Made by a program: the position numbers and the translations under genes. Shown in pieces: positions 1-8,791 of a stretch of DNA of 64,000 nt (its first letter is position 1; each line of letters begins with the position of its first letter). Under the pieces are notes generated by a model. That model did no database searches. It saw only the letters and a list, made by a program, of their open reading frames with translations, and was not told the origin of the DNA. Source of the DNA: Egibacteraceae bacterium. Lineage in GTDB: Bacteria; Actinomycetota; Nitriliruptoria; Euzebyales; Egibacteraceae. Where the stretch lies: positions 1 to 64,000 of the forward strand of contig DATLGH010000024.1 in the NCBI GenBank assembly GCA_035540635.1, given 5' to 3'.

Positions 1-460
1 GCTCAGCCGCTGCGCTGCCGAAGCTCGAAGTGCAGCGGCGCTGCGGCGTCGTCTACCAGCCTCCACGTGGCCGTCCACCCCGGAGGCGGGTCGTCCCGCG
101 CGTAGGCGAGACCACCCGGCTCGCGCAGCGCGCCGGCGTCCCGGGGCACGTGGCAGAGGCCGAATGCCGGGCCCATGATGCGCTCGAATGAGGCAGTTGC
201 TCCCTCAGGCGGCCGGAATATGACACCGGGACAACTTACGGAACTGCAGTAATCCGGTCGAAGGCGGCAAGCGATTGACCGCCTGACCGAGGAAGAAGGG
301 CACGGGAGCGCATGGGCGCCTGTCGCTCGCCTGAGGTGCGAGGACATTTCTCCCGGCTGGTGCGGGACAAGGGCCCGTGACCGCGGGACTCGTTGCTGCT
401 TACTGTCAGGGGTGTCGGATCTGCATCGGGTGCGGATCTCTGAGAGCGGGTGGAGGCGTC
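1..460. other. Left edge, no supported gene
   Basis: I see no gene here that I can support. A minus-strand reading frame ends at position 3 and could give about 57 residues from an ATG at 176, but it has no recognisable domain and no clear ribosome binding site. The stretch just before 461 is the leader of the membrane protein that follows. Confidence 0.4.
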
Positions 461-1078
461 GTGAAACCATCGACTGTTCGCGTTTTGGGTGTCCTCACCG
501 GGGTGGGGGCCATCGTCTGGAGCATCGGCTGGCTGCAATTGGGGGTGCCTCCTGAAGGGACTTTGGATCAGAAGGAGGTCGCCGCAGGCGGGGTGTTCCA
601 GCTGGGGTTGTTGGGGCTGCTCGCCGTGATGCGCGCGACCAAGGCCACGGGGACCGGTCGTTGGGGTCGGCTCGTGCTGGACGCCGGGATCGTGATGGTG
701 GTGCTGGCGTTCGCGTGGACGGTGCCGTACGCGATCGACCCCGCTCGCCCGGACAACATCGTCCTCACGGTGCTTGATGTGTTCTGGCCGCTGAGCATGG
801 TCTGGCTGATCGTCGTGGGTGTTGCAGTGGTACGCGCGGGACGGTGGCCGACGCCCGCTCGCTATCTGCCGCTTGCGGCCAGCCTGCTCATCCCCGTCGA
901 CCTGCTGTTGATGGCCGTGCCGGGGCTGGGCGATTGGACGCTGATCGTGGTCCGCTCGGTGTACTTCGCCGTGGCGTACACGCTGGTGGGGCTGGTGGTG
1001 GTGCGGCAGGTCGCACCGCTCGTGGAGTCGCCGGACGGGTCCCCGCGTCCGGGGGTGGCCAGCCACCGCACGGTCTGA
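461..1078 (+). CDS. Multi-spanning membrane protein of unknown function
   Basis: About 205 residues and almost entirely hydrophobic, with roughly six predicted membrane segments joined by short loops. I recognise no catalytic motif. The GTG at 461 is chosen because a good ribosome binding site (GGTGGAGG) lies five bases upstream; an ATG 84 bases earlier adds a Cys-rich stretch that does not look like protein. The gene is followed at about 145 bp by a sensor kinase and response regulator on the same strand, so it might be a partner or target of that system, but this is inference from position only. Confidence 0.7.
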   Translation: MKPSTVRVLGVLTGVGAIVWSIGWLQLGVPPEGTLDQKEVAAGGVFQLGLLGLLAVMRATKATGTGRWGRLVLDAGIVMVVLAFAWTVPYAIDPARPDNIVLTVLDVFWPLSMVWLIVVGVAVVRAGRWPTPARYLPLAASLLIPVDLLLMAVPGLGDWTLIVVRSVYFAVAYTLVGLVVVRQVAPLVESPDGSPRPGVASHRTV

Positions 1079-1223
1079 GCTGGCCCGTCTACCGGGCCTG
1101 CTGCTGCGGGGAGGAGTCGCGCGCGGGTGGCTGCCGCCCGCCTCGACGGCGTCATCGCCGGTATCCTGATCCGGTGCGCGCCAGAGGGCGCGGCCGCGGG
1201 CACTGCCGGGGAGGGGACCGGAG

Positions 1224-3257
1224 ATGACTCGTCGGTTCAGCAGGTGGGCTTCGCTCCTGTTGGCCGCGCTCGCGCTGGGAGCGTCGAGCCTTGCAGTCTT
1301 CGCCGGCGTGGCCGCTGGCGCCCGGGTCGCCGACCTTCAGCAGGTGGTCGTGGTGGTCGCCGCGGCGGCGGTGGGCGCGCTGGTGGCGCGCGCCCGACCC
1401 CGCCTTCCCATCGGATGGTTGCTGCTGGTTGCAGGGCTGGGCCTGGCCGTCGCCGACGCGGGCGCCTGGACCGCGCGTGCCGGGGTGTCGGGCGGCCCCT
1501 GGTTCGCCTGGGTGAGCGCTTGGAGCCGCCCGACGGCATTCATGGTTCTGCTGCTGGTCGTGCCGCTGCATTTCCCCGACGGTCTGCCGGCGGAGCGCCG
1601 CTGGCGGGTCGTCCATCGGGCGGTGCTCGTCCTGCTCGCCCTCAGCGCCGTCTACGGGGCGGTGCGCCCAGGGCCGGTACAGGTCGCCGAGGTGGCCAAC
1701 CCGCTGGGCGTGCCCGCCTTGACTGCGATCACCGCCGTGGCCGACGAGGTGCAGTTGGTCGCTTTCCTGGCCGCCCTGGCCGCTGCTGTGGTCAGCGTGG
1801 TGGGTCGTTATCGACGCGCCGACCGGGCTGGGCGGGCGCAGATCAAGTGGCTCGCCTACGCCGTCGCCATGTGGTTGGTGCTCGTGTTGCTGAGCTTCCC
1901 GGCCGAGGCGATGCATCCCGGGCTCGCCGAACTCGTCGAGATCGGGCTGGTGGGGGCCGGTGCAGGGCTTCCCGTGGCGGTTGGGATCGCCGTCCTGCGC
2001 CACGGTCTGTACGACGTCGACCTCGTGATCAGCCGCACCCTGGTGTATGCGGCGCTGACCGTCGCAGTGGTAGCGCTCTACGTCGTGACGGTCGGCTATC
2101 TCGGCATGGTGCTGCAGACCGGCCGCAACCTGGCCGTCTCGCTCGTGGCCACCGGCGTCGTGGCGGTGGCGTTCAACCCCCTGCGGGTGCGCCTGCAGCG
2201 GGCGGTCAACCGGCTGGTGTACGGCGACCGCGACGACCCGTATGCCGCCCTGTCCCGCCTCGAGCGGCGCCTCGACGAGGCCGCTAGCCCGCAGGCGCTG
2301 CTTGAACTGGCTGTCGCCGAGGTGGCGGCCGCGCTCAAGTTGTCCTACGTGGCCGTGGAGGTCGACACGCCAACTGGCGGTCAGGTCGCGGCCGTGCACG
2401 GCCCCGCACCCGCTCGGGGCAGCAGGCTGCGGATCCCGCTCAAAGGCCAGGGGGCCACGGTCGGCTGGCTGGTCGCGGGGGTACGCAACGGCGAGCAGCT
2501 GCCCACGGGCGAACGCCGGCTGCTCGAGGCCCTGGCGCGCCCGATCGGCGCGACGCTGCACGCCCACCAGCTGGCGGCAGATCTCCAGGCCTCGCGCGAA
2601 CGCCTCGTCGCCGCCCGCGAGGAGGAGCGGGGCCGGCTGCACCGCGACCTCCACGACGGCCTCGGTCCCGAGCTGGCCACCCTGTCGATGCTGGGCGAGG
2701 CGGCCAGGGATGTGCTGCGAGCCGACCCCGACCGCGCTGAAGCGCTGCTCGACGACCTCGTGGAGCGAGCACAGCACGCCGTGGGTGATCTGCGCCGCGT
2801 CGTGTACGCCCTGCGACCGGCCGCCCTCGACGTCCTCGGGCTGGTCGGTGCGCTGCACGCCTTCGCCGCCACCCAAAATCAGCACGGACTAGAGGTCGAG
2901 ATCGACGTCGAGTCCGACCCGCGGCTCCCGCCGGCGGTGGAGGTCGCCGCCTACCGCATCGCCGTGGAGGCGATCACCAACGTGACGCGCCACGCGAGGG
3001 CGCGACACTGCACGCTGCGCTTGGCTGCCACGCCCTCGATGCTGCAGCTGGAGGTCACCGACGACGGCCACGGGATCACGCCTGACGACACCCCGGGGGT
3101 CGGTCTGTCGTCGATGCGCGACCGGGCCCGTGAGCTCGGCGGGGACTGCACGGTCGCGCCCCGAGCCGGGGGCGGAACAACAGTCACGGCCCGGCTGCCG
3201 CTGTCCGCCCCGCACGATACGCACTCACAGCGCCCCATCGCGGCCGCGGAGGCCTGA
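1224..3257 (+). CDS. Membrane sensor histidine kinase, HisKA_3 family
   Basis: A 677-residue sensor kinase. About eight hydrophobic segments fill residues 1-320. A GAF-like region follows at about 370-460, then a dimerisation helix with the RDLHDGLGP motif, in which H477 is the predicted phosphate acceptor, and a C-terminal HATPase domain with an N-box (AITNVTRHA) and G-box residues. The layout is typical of NarL-type kinases. The start has a strong GGGGAGGGG site. The partner regulator begins two bases after the stop, so the two genes are certainly co-transcribed. The signal sensed cannot be read from the sequence. Confidence 0.93.
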   Translation: MTRRFSRWASLLLAALALGASSLAVFAGVAAGARVADLQQVVVVVAAAAVGALVARARPRLPIGWLLLVAGLGLAVADAGAWTARAGVSGGPWFAWVSAWSRPTAFMVLLLVVPLHFPDGLPAERRWRVVHRAVLVLLALSAVYGAVRPGPVQVAEVANPLGVPALTAITAVADEVQLVAFLAALAAAVVSVVGRYRRADRAGRAQIKWLAYAVAMWLVLVLLSFPAEAMHPGLAELVEIGLVGAGAGLPVAVGIAVLRHGLYDVDLVISRTLVYAALTVAVVALYVVTVGYLGMVLQTGRNLAVSLVATGVVAVAFNPLRVRLQRAVNRLVYGDRDDPYAALSRLERRLDEAASPQALLELAVAEVAAALKLSYVAVEVDTPTGGQVAAVHGPAPARGSRLRIPLKGQGATVGWLVAGVRNGEQLPTGERRLLEALARPIGATLHAHQLAADLQASRERLVAAREEERGRLHRDLHDGLGPELATLSMLGEAARDVLRADPDRAEALLDDLVERAQHAVGDLRRVVYALRPAALDVLGLVGALHAFAATQNQHGLEVEIDVESDPRLPPAVEVAAYRIAVEAITNVTRHARARHCTLRLAATPSMLQLEVTDDGHGITPDDTPGVGLSSMRDRARELGGDCTVAPRAGGGTTVTARLPLSAPHDTHSQRPIAAAEA

Positions 3258-3259
3258 CC

Positions 3260-3907
3260 GTGGAGCACACGCGGGTGCTCATAGCCGACGACCACGCGGC
3301 GTTTCGCCACGGGCTGCGCGCCCTGCTCACCGGCGAGCCCGACCTCGAGGTGGTCGGCGAGGCGCACGACGGGCACCACGTCCTTGACCAGGCGGTCGCA
3401 CTGCAACCCGACGTGGTGCTCATGGATCTCGACATGCCCGGCGGCGGGGTCGAGGCCACCCGCCGGCTGACCGCCGCGAGCCCTCACGTGCGCGTGCTCG
3501 TGCTCACCATGTACGAAGACGACGTCTCGGTCTATGCCGCCCTGCAGTCCGGAGCGCGCGGCTACGTGCTCAAAGGGGCACGCAAGACCGAGCTGGTGCG
3601 GGCCATCCGCGCGGTCGCCAGTGGCGAGCTGATTGTCGGCCCCACCGTCGCCAGCCGTGTGCTGCGCCGCCTCGGCGAGGCAGGCCACACGGACGCGCTC
3701 GCGGCCTTTCCGATGCTCACCGACCGGGAACGCGAAGTGCTCAGCCTCCTCGCGGGCCACCTGACCAACCCCGAGATCGCCGCCCGCCTCCGCCTCAGCG
3801 ACAAGACCGTGCGCAACCACGTCTCCAACATCTTCGCCAAGCTCGGCGTCGCCACACGAACCGAAGCCGTGACCCGTGCCCGAGACGCCGGCCTCGTCGG
3901 CCCCTAA
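3260..3907 (+). CDS. NarL/FixJ-type response regulator
   Basis: A 215-residue response regulator. The N-terminal receiver has the acidic pair DD at 10-11, the phosphoacceptor D56 in LMDLDMP and a conserved Lys in the GYVLKGA segment. The C-terminal LuxR-type helix-turn-helix begins at LTDREREVL. GTG start two bases after the upstream kinase, its evident cognate partner. It should be phosphorylated by that kinase and bind DNA as a dimer; target genes are unknown. Confidence 0.94.
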   Translation: MEHTRVLIADDHAAFRHGLRALLTGEPDLEVVGEAHDGHHVLDQAVALQPDVVLMDLDMPGGGVEATRRLTAASPHVRVLVLTMYEDDVSVYAALQSGARGYVLKGARKTELVRAIRAVASGELIVGPTVASRVLRRLGEAGHTDALAAFPMLTDREREVLSLLAGHLTNPEIAARLRLSDKTVRNHVSNIFAKLGVATRTEAVTRARDAGLVGP

Positions 3908-4042
3908 CTGACTTGTTGGGCATTGTCTCGGCGCGCCTGTGCCGGCTCGTGACGTCGGCGTGCCGGGATCACTGGCGCAGCGCTACGCGCCCGGCTTTCA
4001 ACGAGGTGGTTGTTTGGTGGGCGCGCTGGAACAGGCGGACGC

Positions 4043-5209
4043 CTATGAACACCCAGGCGGCATGGCCACCCGGTGGGGGAACGGGCCACCGCGCACCGGC
4101 TTGTCGGCGGTCACACGCTGCTCGTTGTCGCGGACACGGGGCTCGTAGTGGGCGAAGAACACCTTGCCGACCAGCTCCCGTCGGCTGCGCACCCCGGTCT
4201 TGTCGAAGATGTGCTTGAGGTGCTGCTGCACCGTGTAGGGGGACACGAACAGCGCCTGCGCGATCTCCGCCGTCGAGTCTCCCCGCAGCACCAGGCGGGT
4301 GACGTCCTGCTCTCGCTCGCTCAGCCCGTAGGCCGCCATCAGCAGCGGCGTGATCCGGGCCGGATGAGCGGGCTCGATGATGACCGCGCCACGCCGCGCG
4401 CCGTTTGCGACCAGGGCCGCGCCGTGCAGCAGGACCCAGCGGCCGCCACGGGACAGCACCCGGGCGACGGCCACCTCGCCCGGGATCTCGGCGTGCTCTG
4501 CGGTGCGCAGCGCCCGGGCGGCGACCGCGACCACCGACGGCGGCAGACGGCCCTCCGCCTCCCAGCGACCGGGCAGCTCGGCCAGCCAGCGCTCCACACC
4601 GGGCGTGAGCGACTCCACGTCCCAGTCCGCGCCGAGGACCACGAGGCCGGGCGCTTCGGAACCCTCGGGGTCGGTCGCCTCGCCGACGAGCAGCCCACGC
4701 CGGGTGCCCTCGGCCAGGGCAGGCGACACGGCGCGCAGAAAGCTCAGCTCGTCGGCGTCGAAGTCAGCCTGGCCCGCTGCCCGAGTCATGCCCACGCTGC
4801 CCCAGGTCTCTCCTGTCCGCGTCCGCAGCGCAACCTCCAGTGTCTGCTCGATCCCCATCGGCTGCAGGTGGTCCCGGTAAAGGCGGGAGCGGCTCGGGTC
4901 GCCACCGGTGACACCCAGCAGCGTCTGGGTGCCTTGCGGGGAGCGCGCGACGTCGACGGTTTTCATGAAGTCGTCCTCGAGGTACTCCCACACCAGCAAC
5001 TCGTGGGGGATGTCCGCCGCCCCGTCCTCATACGAACCGGTGATGAGCAGCGACGCGGGGTCCAGCGTGGTCCAGCACGCCGGCAAGGACGAGGGGACCG
5101 CGGCGGCGAGCACCTGTCCCGCTTCGCCGAAGAACGTGGCCACGTCCAGCCCTTGGCCCGCGAGCCGCGCGAGGCGCTCGCCGGCGCGCCCCCTTGCATA
5201 CGCCCCCAC
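4043..5209 (-). CDS. LuxR-family transcriptional regulator with GAF-like sensor region
   Basis: About 388 residues from a GTG at 5209. The first 230 residues resemble the GAF-like ligand domain of single-component LuxR regulators. The C-terminus carries a clear LuxR helix-turn-helix (GLSEREQDVTRLVLRG, then SPYTVQQHLKHIF). No phosphoreceiver is present, so it probably senses a small molecule. The start is uncertain: the frame stays open far upstream, but that part is Arg-rich antisense of the neighbouring genes, and no strong ribosome binding site is visible. It is divergent from the SnoaL/SnoaL/FAD-oxidoreductase operon, and two near-identical palindromes lie between them, so it is the likely regulator of that operon. 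Confidence 0.85.
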   Translation of the reverse strand: MGAYARGRAGERLARLAGQGLDVATFFGEAGQVLAAAVPSSLPACWTTLDPASLLITGSYEDGAADIPHELLVWEYLEDDFMKTVDVARSPQGTQTLLGVTGGDPSRSRLYRDHLQPMGIEQTLEVALRTRTGETWGSVGMTRAAGQADFDADELSFLRAVSPALAEGTRRGLLVGEATDPEGSEAPGLVVLGADWDVESLTPGVERWLAELPGRWEAEGRLPPSVVAVAARALRTAEHAEIPGEVAVARVLSRGGRWVLLHGAALVANGARRGAVIIEPAHPARITPLLMAAYGLSEREQDVTRLVLRGDSTAEIAQALFVSPYTVQQHLKHIFDKTGVRSRRELVGKVFFAHYEPRVRDNEQRVTADKPVRGGPFPHRVAMPPGCS

Positions 5210-5243
5210 GAAGCGAAGATACGCGTCCTTGAACCGCGGGGGA

Positions 5244-5261
5244 ATACCAGGTTTCTGGCAT
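5244..5261. promoter_or_regulatory. Candidate operator, copy 1
   Basis: Imperfect palindrome ATACCAG-GTTT-CTGGCAT in the divergent gap between the LuxR regulator and the SnoaL operon. Six of seven arm positions pair. A second copy with the same spacing and the same single mismatch lies 87 bp away. A binding site for the adjacent LuxR regulator is the simplest reading. Confidence 0.55.
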
Positions 5262-5330
5262 GGACTGCGGGCGCGGTCAGGCCACGCATCGGCACGCAGG
5301 GTCCGCAGCGACCGCAACCGCCGGCGGGAA

Positions 5331-5348
5331 ATACCACTTCTGTGGCAT
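5331..5348. promoter_or_regulatory. Candidate operator, copy 2
   Basis: Imperfect palindrome ATACCAC-TTCT-GTGGCAT, about 35 bp before the first SnoaL-like gene. It agrees with copy 1 at 16 of 22 positions when three flanking bases plus GAC are included. The outer bases and the mismatch are the same in both copies while the two inner bases co-vary (G/C against C/G), which supports a protein-binding dyad rather than chance similarity. Confidence 0.55.
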
Positions 5349-5382
5349 AGACGAGCACTTGGCGCGGGCGCATCGTCGGGCC

Positions 5383-5775
5383 ATGACCCCACAAGCGCGC
5401 ACCCCCGAGGAGCTCGAGGCGCTGCTCGAGGACGCGTTCGTGACCCGCGACCGTGAACAAGCGGCGCGGTTGTTCGTTGACGAAGCCGTTCTCGTGCCCG
5501 CCGACGACACCCGCGAGGCACGCGGGCGCGAGCAGATCGCCGACCTCGTGGCGGCACTGTGGCGACACGGCCGTACCTACGTCGCCGACTCCCCTCGAGT
5601 GCTCCAGACGCGTGACACCGCCCTGGTCCTTTCCGCACACGGCGTAGCCGTGACGCGCCGCGGCCCCGACGGGGCCTGGAGGTATGCGATCTCGCTGGTG
5701 GCCTTCCACCCGACCGTCGAACCGTTCGCACCACGGTCGGATCCCAGGCAACGACAGAGGAGGTTGAGATCATGA
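5383..5775 (+). CDS. SnoaL/DUF4440-like NTF2-fold protein
   Basis: A 130-residue protein with the NTF2-like cone fold pattern: an N-terminal helix (TPEELEALLEDAFVTRD), an acidic FVDEAVLVPAD strand, and a GREQIADL helix typical of SnoaL-like ketosteroid isomerase relatives. ATG 5383 is chosen because the region upstream contains the operator-like palindrome. Its stop overlaps the next ATG (ATGA), so it is translationally coupled to the second SnoaL-like gene. Substrate unknown; such proteins often assist small-molecule oxidations or cyclisations, in keeping with the FAD enzyme downstream. Confidence 0.82.
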   Translation: MTPQARTPEELEALLEDAFVTRDREQAARLFVDEAVLVPADDTREARGREQIADLVAALWRHGRTYVADSPRVLQTRDTALVLSAHGVAVTRRGPDGAWRYAISLVAFHPTVEPFAPRSDPRQRQRRLRS

Positions 5776-6200
5776 GCAGTATCAACAAGCAGATCGTGCG
5801 CCGGGAGGTCGAGGAGCTGATCAACCAGGGTGACTATGGGCTCTTCGACGAGTTGATCGGGGACGGCTACGTCGCCTATGACCCCACCGAGCCCGAGCCG
5901 CTGCGCGGCCGCGACGCGTACCGCGAGTCGCTGGACACCTTCCGCAACGCCTTCCCCGATCTGCATGTCCGCATCGACGAGCAGATCGCCGAGGGCGACA
6001 AGGTGGCCACCCGCTGGACAATGACCGGCCGTCACGACGGTGACCTGTTCGGCATCCCGGCCACCGGCAGGCAGGTGGAGGTCACCGGCATCTCGATCGA
6101 ACGGCTGGTGGACGGCACCATCGTCGAGGATCACATGGAGCTGGACACCCTGGGCCTCATGCGCCAACTCGGCGCCGTGCCGAACGAGGCAGCACCATGA
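5772..6200 (+). CDS. SnoaL-like ester cyclase family protein
   Basis: A 142-residue NTF2-fold protein with the pattern of the SnoaL-like ester cyclase family: an N-terminal helix, the GYVAYDPTEP segment, GRDAYRESLDTFRNAFPDLHV, and the GDKVATRWTMTGRHDG strand pair. AGGAGG precedes its ATG. It overlaps both neighbours by ATGA, so three genes form one tightly coupled operon. The family includes polyketide cyclases but many members are uncharacterised, so the reaction is not assigned. Confidence 0.88.
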   Translation: MSSINKQIVRREVEELINQGDYGLFDELIGDGYVAYDPTEPEPLRGRDAYRESLDTFRNAFPDLHVRIDEQIAEGDKVATRWTMTGRHDGDLFGIPATGRQVEVTGISIERLVDGTIVEDHMELDTLGLMRQLGAVPNEAAP

Positions 6201-7618
6201 CCGCAACGCCGCCTCACCTTGCGGTCCCGACCGGACAACTGCGTGCCGAGCTGACCGGACGGGTGATCGCACCCGACGATGCCGCCTACGACACGGCGCG
6301 CAGCGTGTTCATCGGCGGGATCGACCGCCGTCCGGCGGTCATCGTCCAGCCCGTTGACGCCACGGAGGTGGCGCGGGTCGTCACCCTGGCGCGCGACACC
6401 GGGCTGGCGCTGGCGGTGCGCAGCGGCGGCCACAGCCTCGCCGGCCACAGCGTCTGCGACGGTGGGATCGTGCTCGACCTGTCGGCCCTGCGTGGGCTGG
6501 CCATCGACGTCGAGTCGCGCACCGCCTGGGCGCAGACCGGGCTGACCGCCGGCGACTACACCACCGCGGCCAGCGCCCACGGGCTGGCGACCGGGTTCGG
6601 CGACACCGCCTCGGTCGGCATCGGCGGGCTGACCCTGGGCGGGGGTGTCGGCTTCCTGGTGCGCAAGCACGGACTGACGATCGACAGCCTCCTGGCCGCC
6701 GAGGTCGTGACCGCCGACGGGCAGATCCGCTACGCCGACGCCGACCACCACCCGGACCTGTTCTGGGCGCTCCGCGGCGGCGGCGGCAACTTCGGGGTCG
6801 CCACCCGCTTCCGGTACCAACTGCACCCCGTCGACACGGTCGTGGGCGGGATGCTCGTCCTGCCGGCCACACCCGAGGTGATCGCGTCCTTCGTCGCCGC
6901 CGCCGAGGCCGCGCCGGAGGAGTTGACGACCATGGCCGACGTGCTGCCCGCCCCGCCGCTGCCGTTCCTGCCCGCCGAGCATCACGGCCACCCCATCATC
7001 ATGGCGTCGCTGTGCTATGCCGGCCCGGCCGATGCCGGCGAGCGGGCGGTGGCGCCGTTTCGCGCGCTTGCCGCGCCGCTCGTGGACATGGTCGAGCCGA
7101 TGGCGTACCGCGACATCTACCTCCCCGAGGAGGACGGCCACCCCCTCGTGGCCCTCCACCCGATGTTCCTCGACACCTTCGACCGCGACGCCGGCGAGCT
7201 GATCCTCGACGGCGTGCACGCCTCGACCGCGGCCATGCCCGCCGTGCACCTGCGCGTGCTCGGAGGCGCCGTGGCGCGCGTACCGACCGACGCCACGGCC
7301 TTCGCCCACCGCAAGCGCCCCATCATGGTCGTCGTGGCCGCCGTCTACGAGCGTCCCGAGGAGGCAGCGGAGCAGCAGGCCTGGGTCGCAGCGCTCGCAA
7401 GGGCCCTGCACGACGGCAGCGAGGGAGCGTATGTGAACTTCCTCGACGACACGGGCGAGGCGCGTGTCTCCGAGGCGTACCCGGGCTCGTCCTGGGACCG
7501 GCTCGTCGCGATCAAGACCACCTACGACCCCCACAACCTCTTCCGGAGCAACCACAACATCCCGCCGGCGGCCCAGGACCTCTCGGCGCGGCGCTCGGCG
7601 ATGCCCATGAGCAAGTAG
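6197..7618 (+). CDS. FAD-linked oxidase, berberine-bridge (BBE) type
   Basis: A 473-residue FAD-binding oxidoreductase. The N-terminal FAD_binding_4 domain holds the VRSGGHSLAGHS segment, whose first His usually carries the covalent FAD. The SVGIGGLTLGGGVGFLVRKHG and ALRGGGGNFGV loops bind the cofactor. The C-terminus has the BBE motif (YDPHNLFRSNHNIPP). Such enzymes oxidise carbohydrates, alkaloids or other hydroxylated compounds with oxygen. No secretion signal is present. Translation is coupled to the SnoaL-like protein upstream by an ATGA overlap. Confidence 0.93.
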   Translation: MTATPPHLAVPTGQLRAELTGRVIAPDDAAYDTARSVFIGGIDRRPAVIVQPVDATEVARVVTLARDTGLALAVRSGGHSLAGHSVCDGGIVLDLSALRGLAIDVESRTAWAQTGLTAGDYTTAASAHGLATGFGDTASVGIGGLTLGGGVGFLVRKHGLTIDSLLAAEVVTADGQIRYADADHHPDLFWALRGGGGNFGVATRFRYQLHPVDTVVGGMLVLPATPEVIASFVAAAEAAPEELTTMADVLPAPPLPFLPAEHHGHPIIMASLCYAGPADAGERAVAPFRALAAPLVDMVEPMAYRDIYLPEEDGHPLVALHPMFLDTFDRDAGELILDGVHASTAAMPAVHLRVLGGAVARVPTDATAFAHRKRPIMVVVAAVYERPEEAAEQQAWVAALARALHDGSEGAYVNFLDDTGEARVSEAYPGSSWDRLVAIKTTYDPHNLFRSNHNIPPAAQDLSARRSAMPMSK

Positions 7619-7688
7619 AGGCTGCACGCAGGGACGAACGAGCCCGTTTCGGCACGGCAGCGCACCGGTTGACAGGAGGGGAGGAGTC

Positions 7689-8387
7689 ATGAGCAGCCAC
7701 ACACGCAGCCAACCGACCCACACAGGCAGGGTCCGGACCCCGTCGGAGGACTCTGAAAGCAAAAGAGAACGGCCCGTGTACACGCGCGTGCAGGTGTTCG
7801 GGCTGCTGCTGATCAGCGGCACGGTGTTGGCCGTCACGACGGTGATCACCGTGATGGCGCCGGCGCTGGCGGGCGAGGCGCTGGCCTTCTTCGGGCCGGT
7901 GGCTGCGGTGACGCTGCTCGCCGCCTGGCTGGCCTGGCGCTACGGCACCTGGGCGCGGGCCGCCGGCCTGGTCGTCGGCGTTGCCGCGGCCGCGCTTCTG
8001 TCATGGACCGCAGAGGCGCTGGCGGCGCCGGACAGCGTCGCGGACTTCGCCCTCGGTGTCGGAGTCGCGGCGGGGGTGCTGCTGGCGACCGGTGGCGGGA
8101 TCGCCGCGCTGCTGTCCGGCCGGCGTGACCGGCTGGCAGCGGCGGCGACCCGAGCGGAGCGGCGGATCGTCCGGGCGGTAGCCGCCGTGCTGGGTATGGC
8201 GCAGGCGACCTCTGCCGTCTGGACCCTGTTCGGACGCGAATCGGGCGACCCGGCCGTGGCCGAAGGCGCCACACCGGTCGAGATGGCCGGCTTCCAGTTC
8301 CACCCGGAGAAGATCCACGTGGACGGCCCCGACGCCCGGCTGGTGGTGCACAACACCGACGCGTTTCTGCGTGCGGTAGGAGCGTAA
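7689..8387 (+). CDS. Membrane protein with a truncated C-terminal cupredoxin domain
   Basis: A 232-residue protein with four to five membrane segments between residues 33 and 185. A periplasmic part follows that begins like a blue-copper domain (AGFQFHPEKIHV, then VVHNTDAF). Cupredoxins continue for about 60 more residues to the Cys-His-Met copper ligands. Here the frame ends seven residues after NTDAF, and no continuation is visible in other frames. The protein has therefore lost its copper site. ATG start with AGGAGGGGAGG just upstream. It is probably inactive as a cupredoxin and fits the gene decay seen over the next 6 kb. Confidence 0.7.
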   Translation: MSSHTRSQPTHTGRVRTPSEDSESKRERPVYTRVQVFGLLLISGTVLAVTTVITVMAPALAGEALAFFGPVAAVTLLAAWLAWRYGTWARAAGLVVGVAAAALLSWTAEALAAPDSVADFALGVGVAAGVLLATGGGIAALLSGRRDRLAAAATRAERRIVRAVAAVLGMAQATSAVWTLFGRESGDPAVAEGATPVEMAGFQFHPEKIHVDGPDARLVVHNTDAFLRAVGA

Positions 8388-8791
8388 GGCGATACGGCAG
8401 ATGCGGACGATGGCGGTCGGGGTTGTTGGCTCAGGCCGAAGGCGGCTCCACCAGACTTCACATCCCGTAGGCAGCCGCTGCGAGGCTGGCCTGGGTTTCG
8501 GATGTGGATGGGTGTCGGCAGTTCAGGGAGGCTGACAACAGGACCCGCACGAGGGTGGGTCGGCCTACCGGAGGGCTGTGACGGGGCAGGCGACAGCGCA
8601 TCGGTCCTCCCGGTGTGGCGAGCGACAGCGGAAGGCGCGACTGTTCGCGCGTGGCGCTGGCTGCAAGAACGTGGGCAACCATGGAGGCCTCGCTCGCCAA
8701 GACCACGCGCCTGACCGCTGATGAACTGTCTCTGGTTTGATGGCAGGGTATGAGACCACTTCGGTGACGACGGCCCCCTGGCGGTGCAACG
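8388..8791. other. Gene-free stretch, probable deletion scar
   Basis: I see no supported gene in these 400 bases. Reading frames in both directions are Arg/Pro/Ser-rich and match nothing I recognise. The stretch directly follows a cupredoxin domain that stops early, so it may be the joint of an old deletion. Confidence 0.4.
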
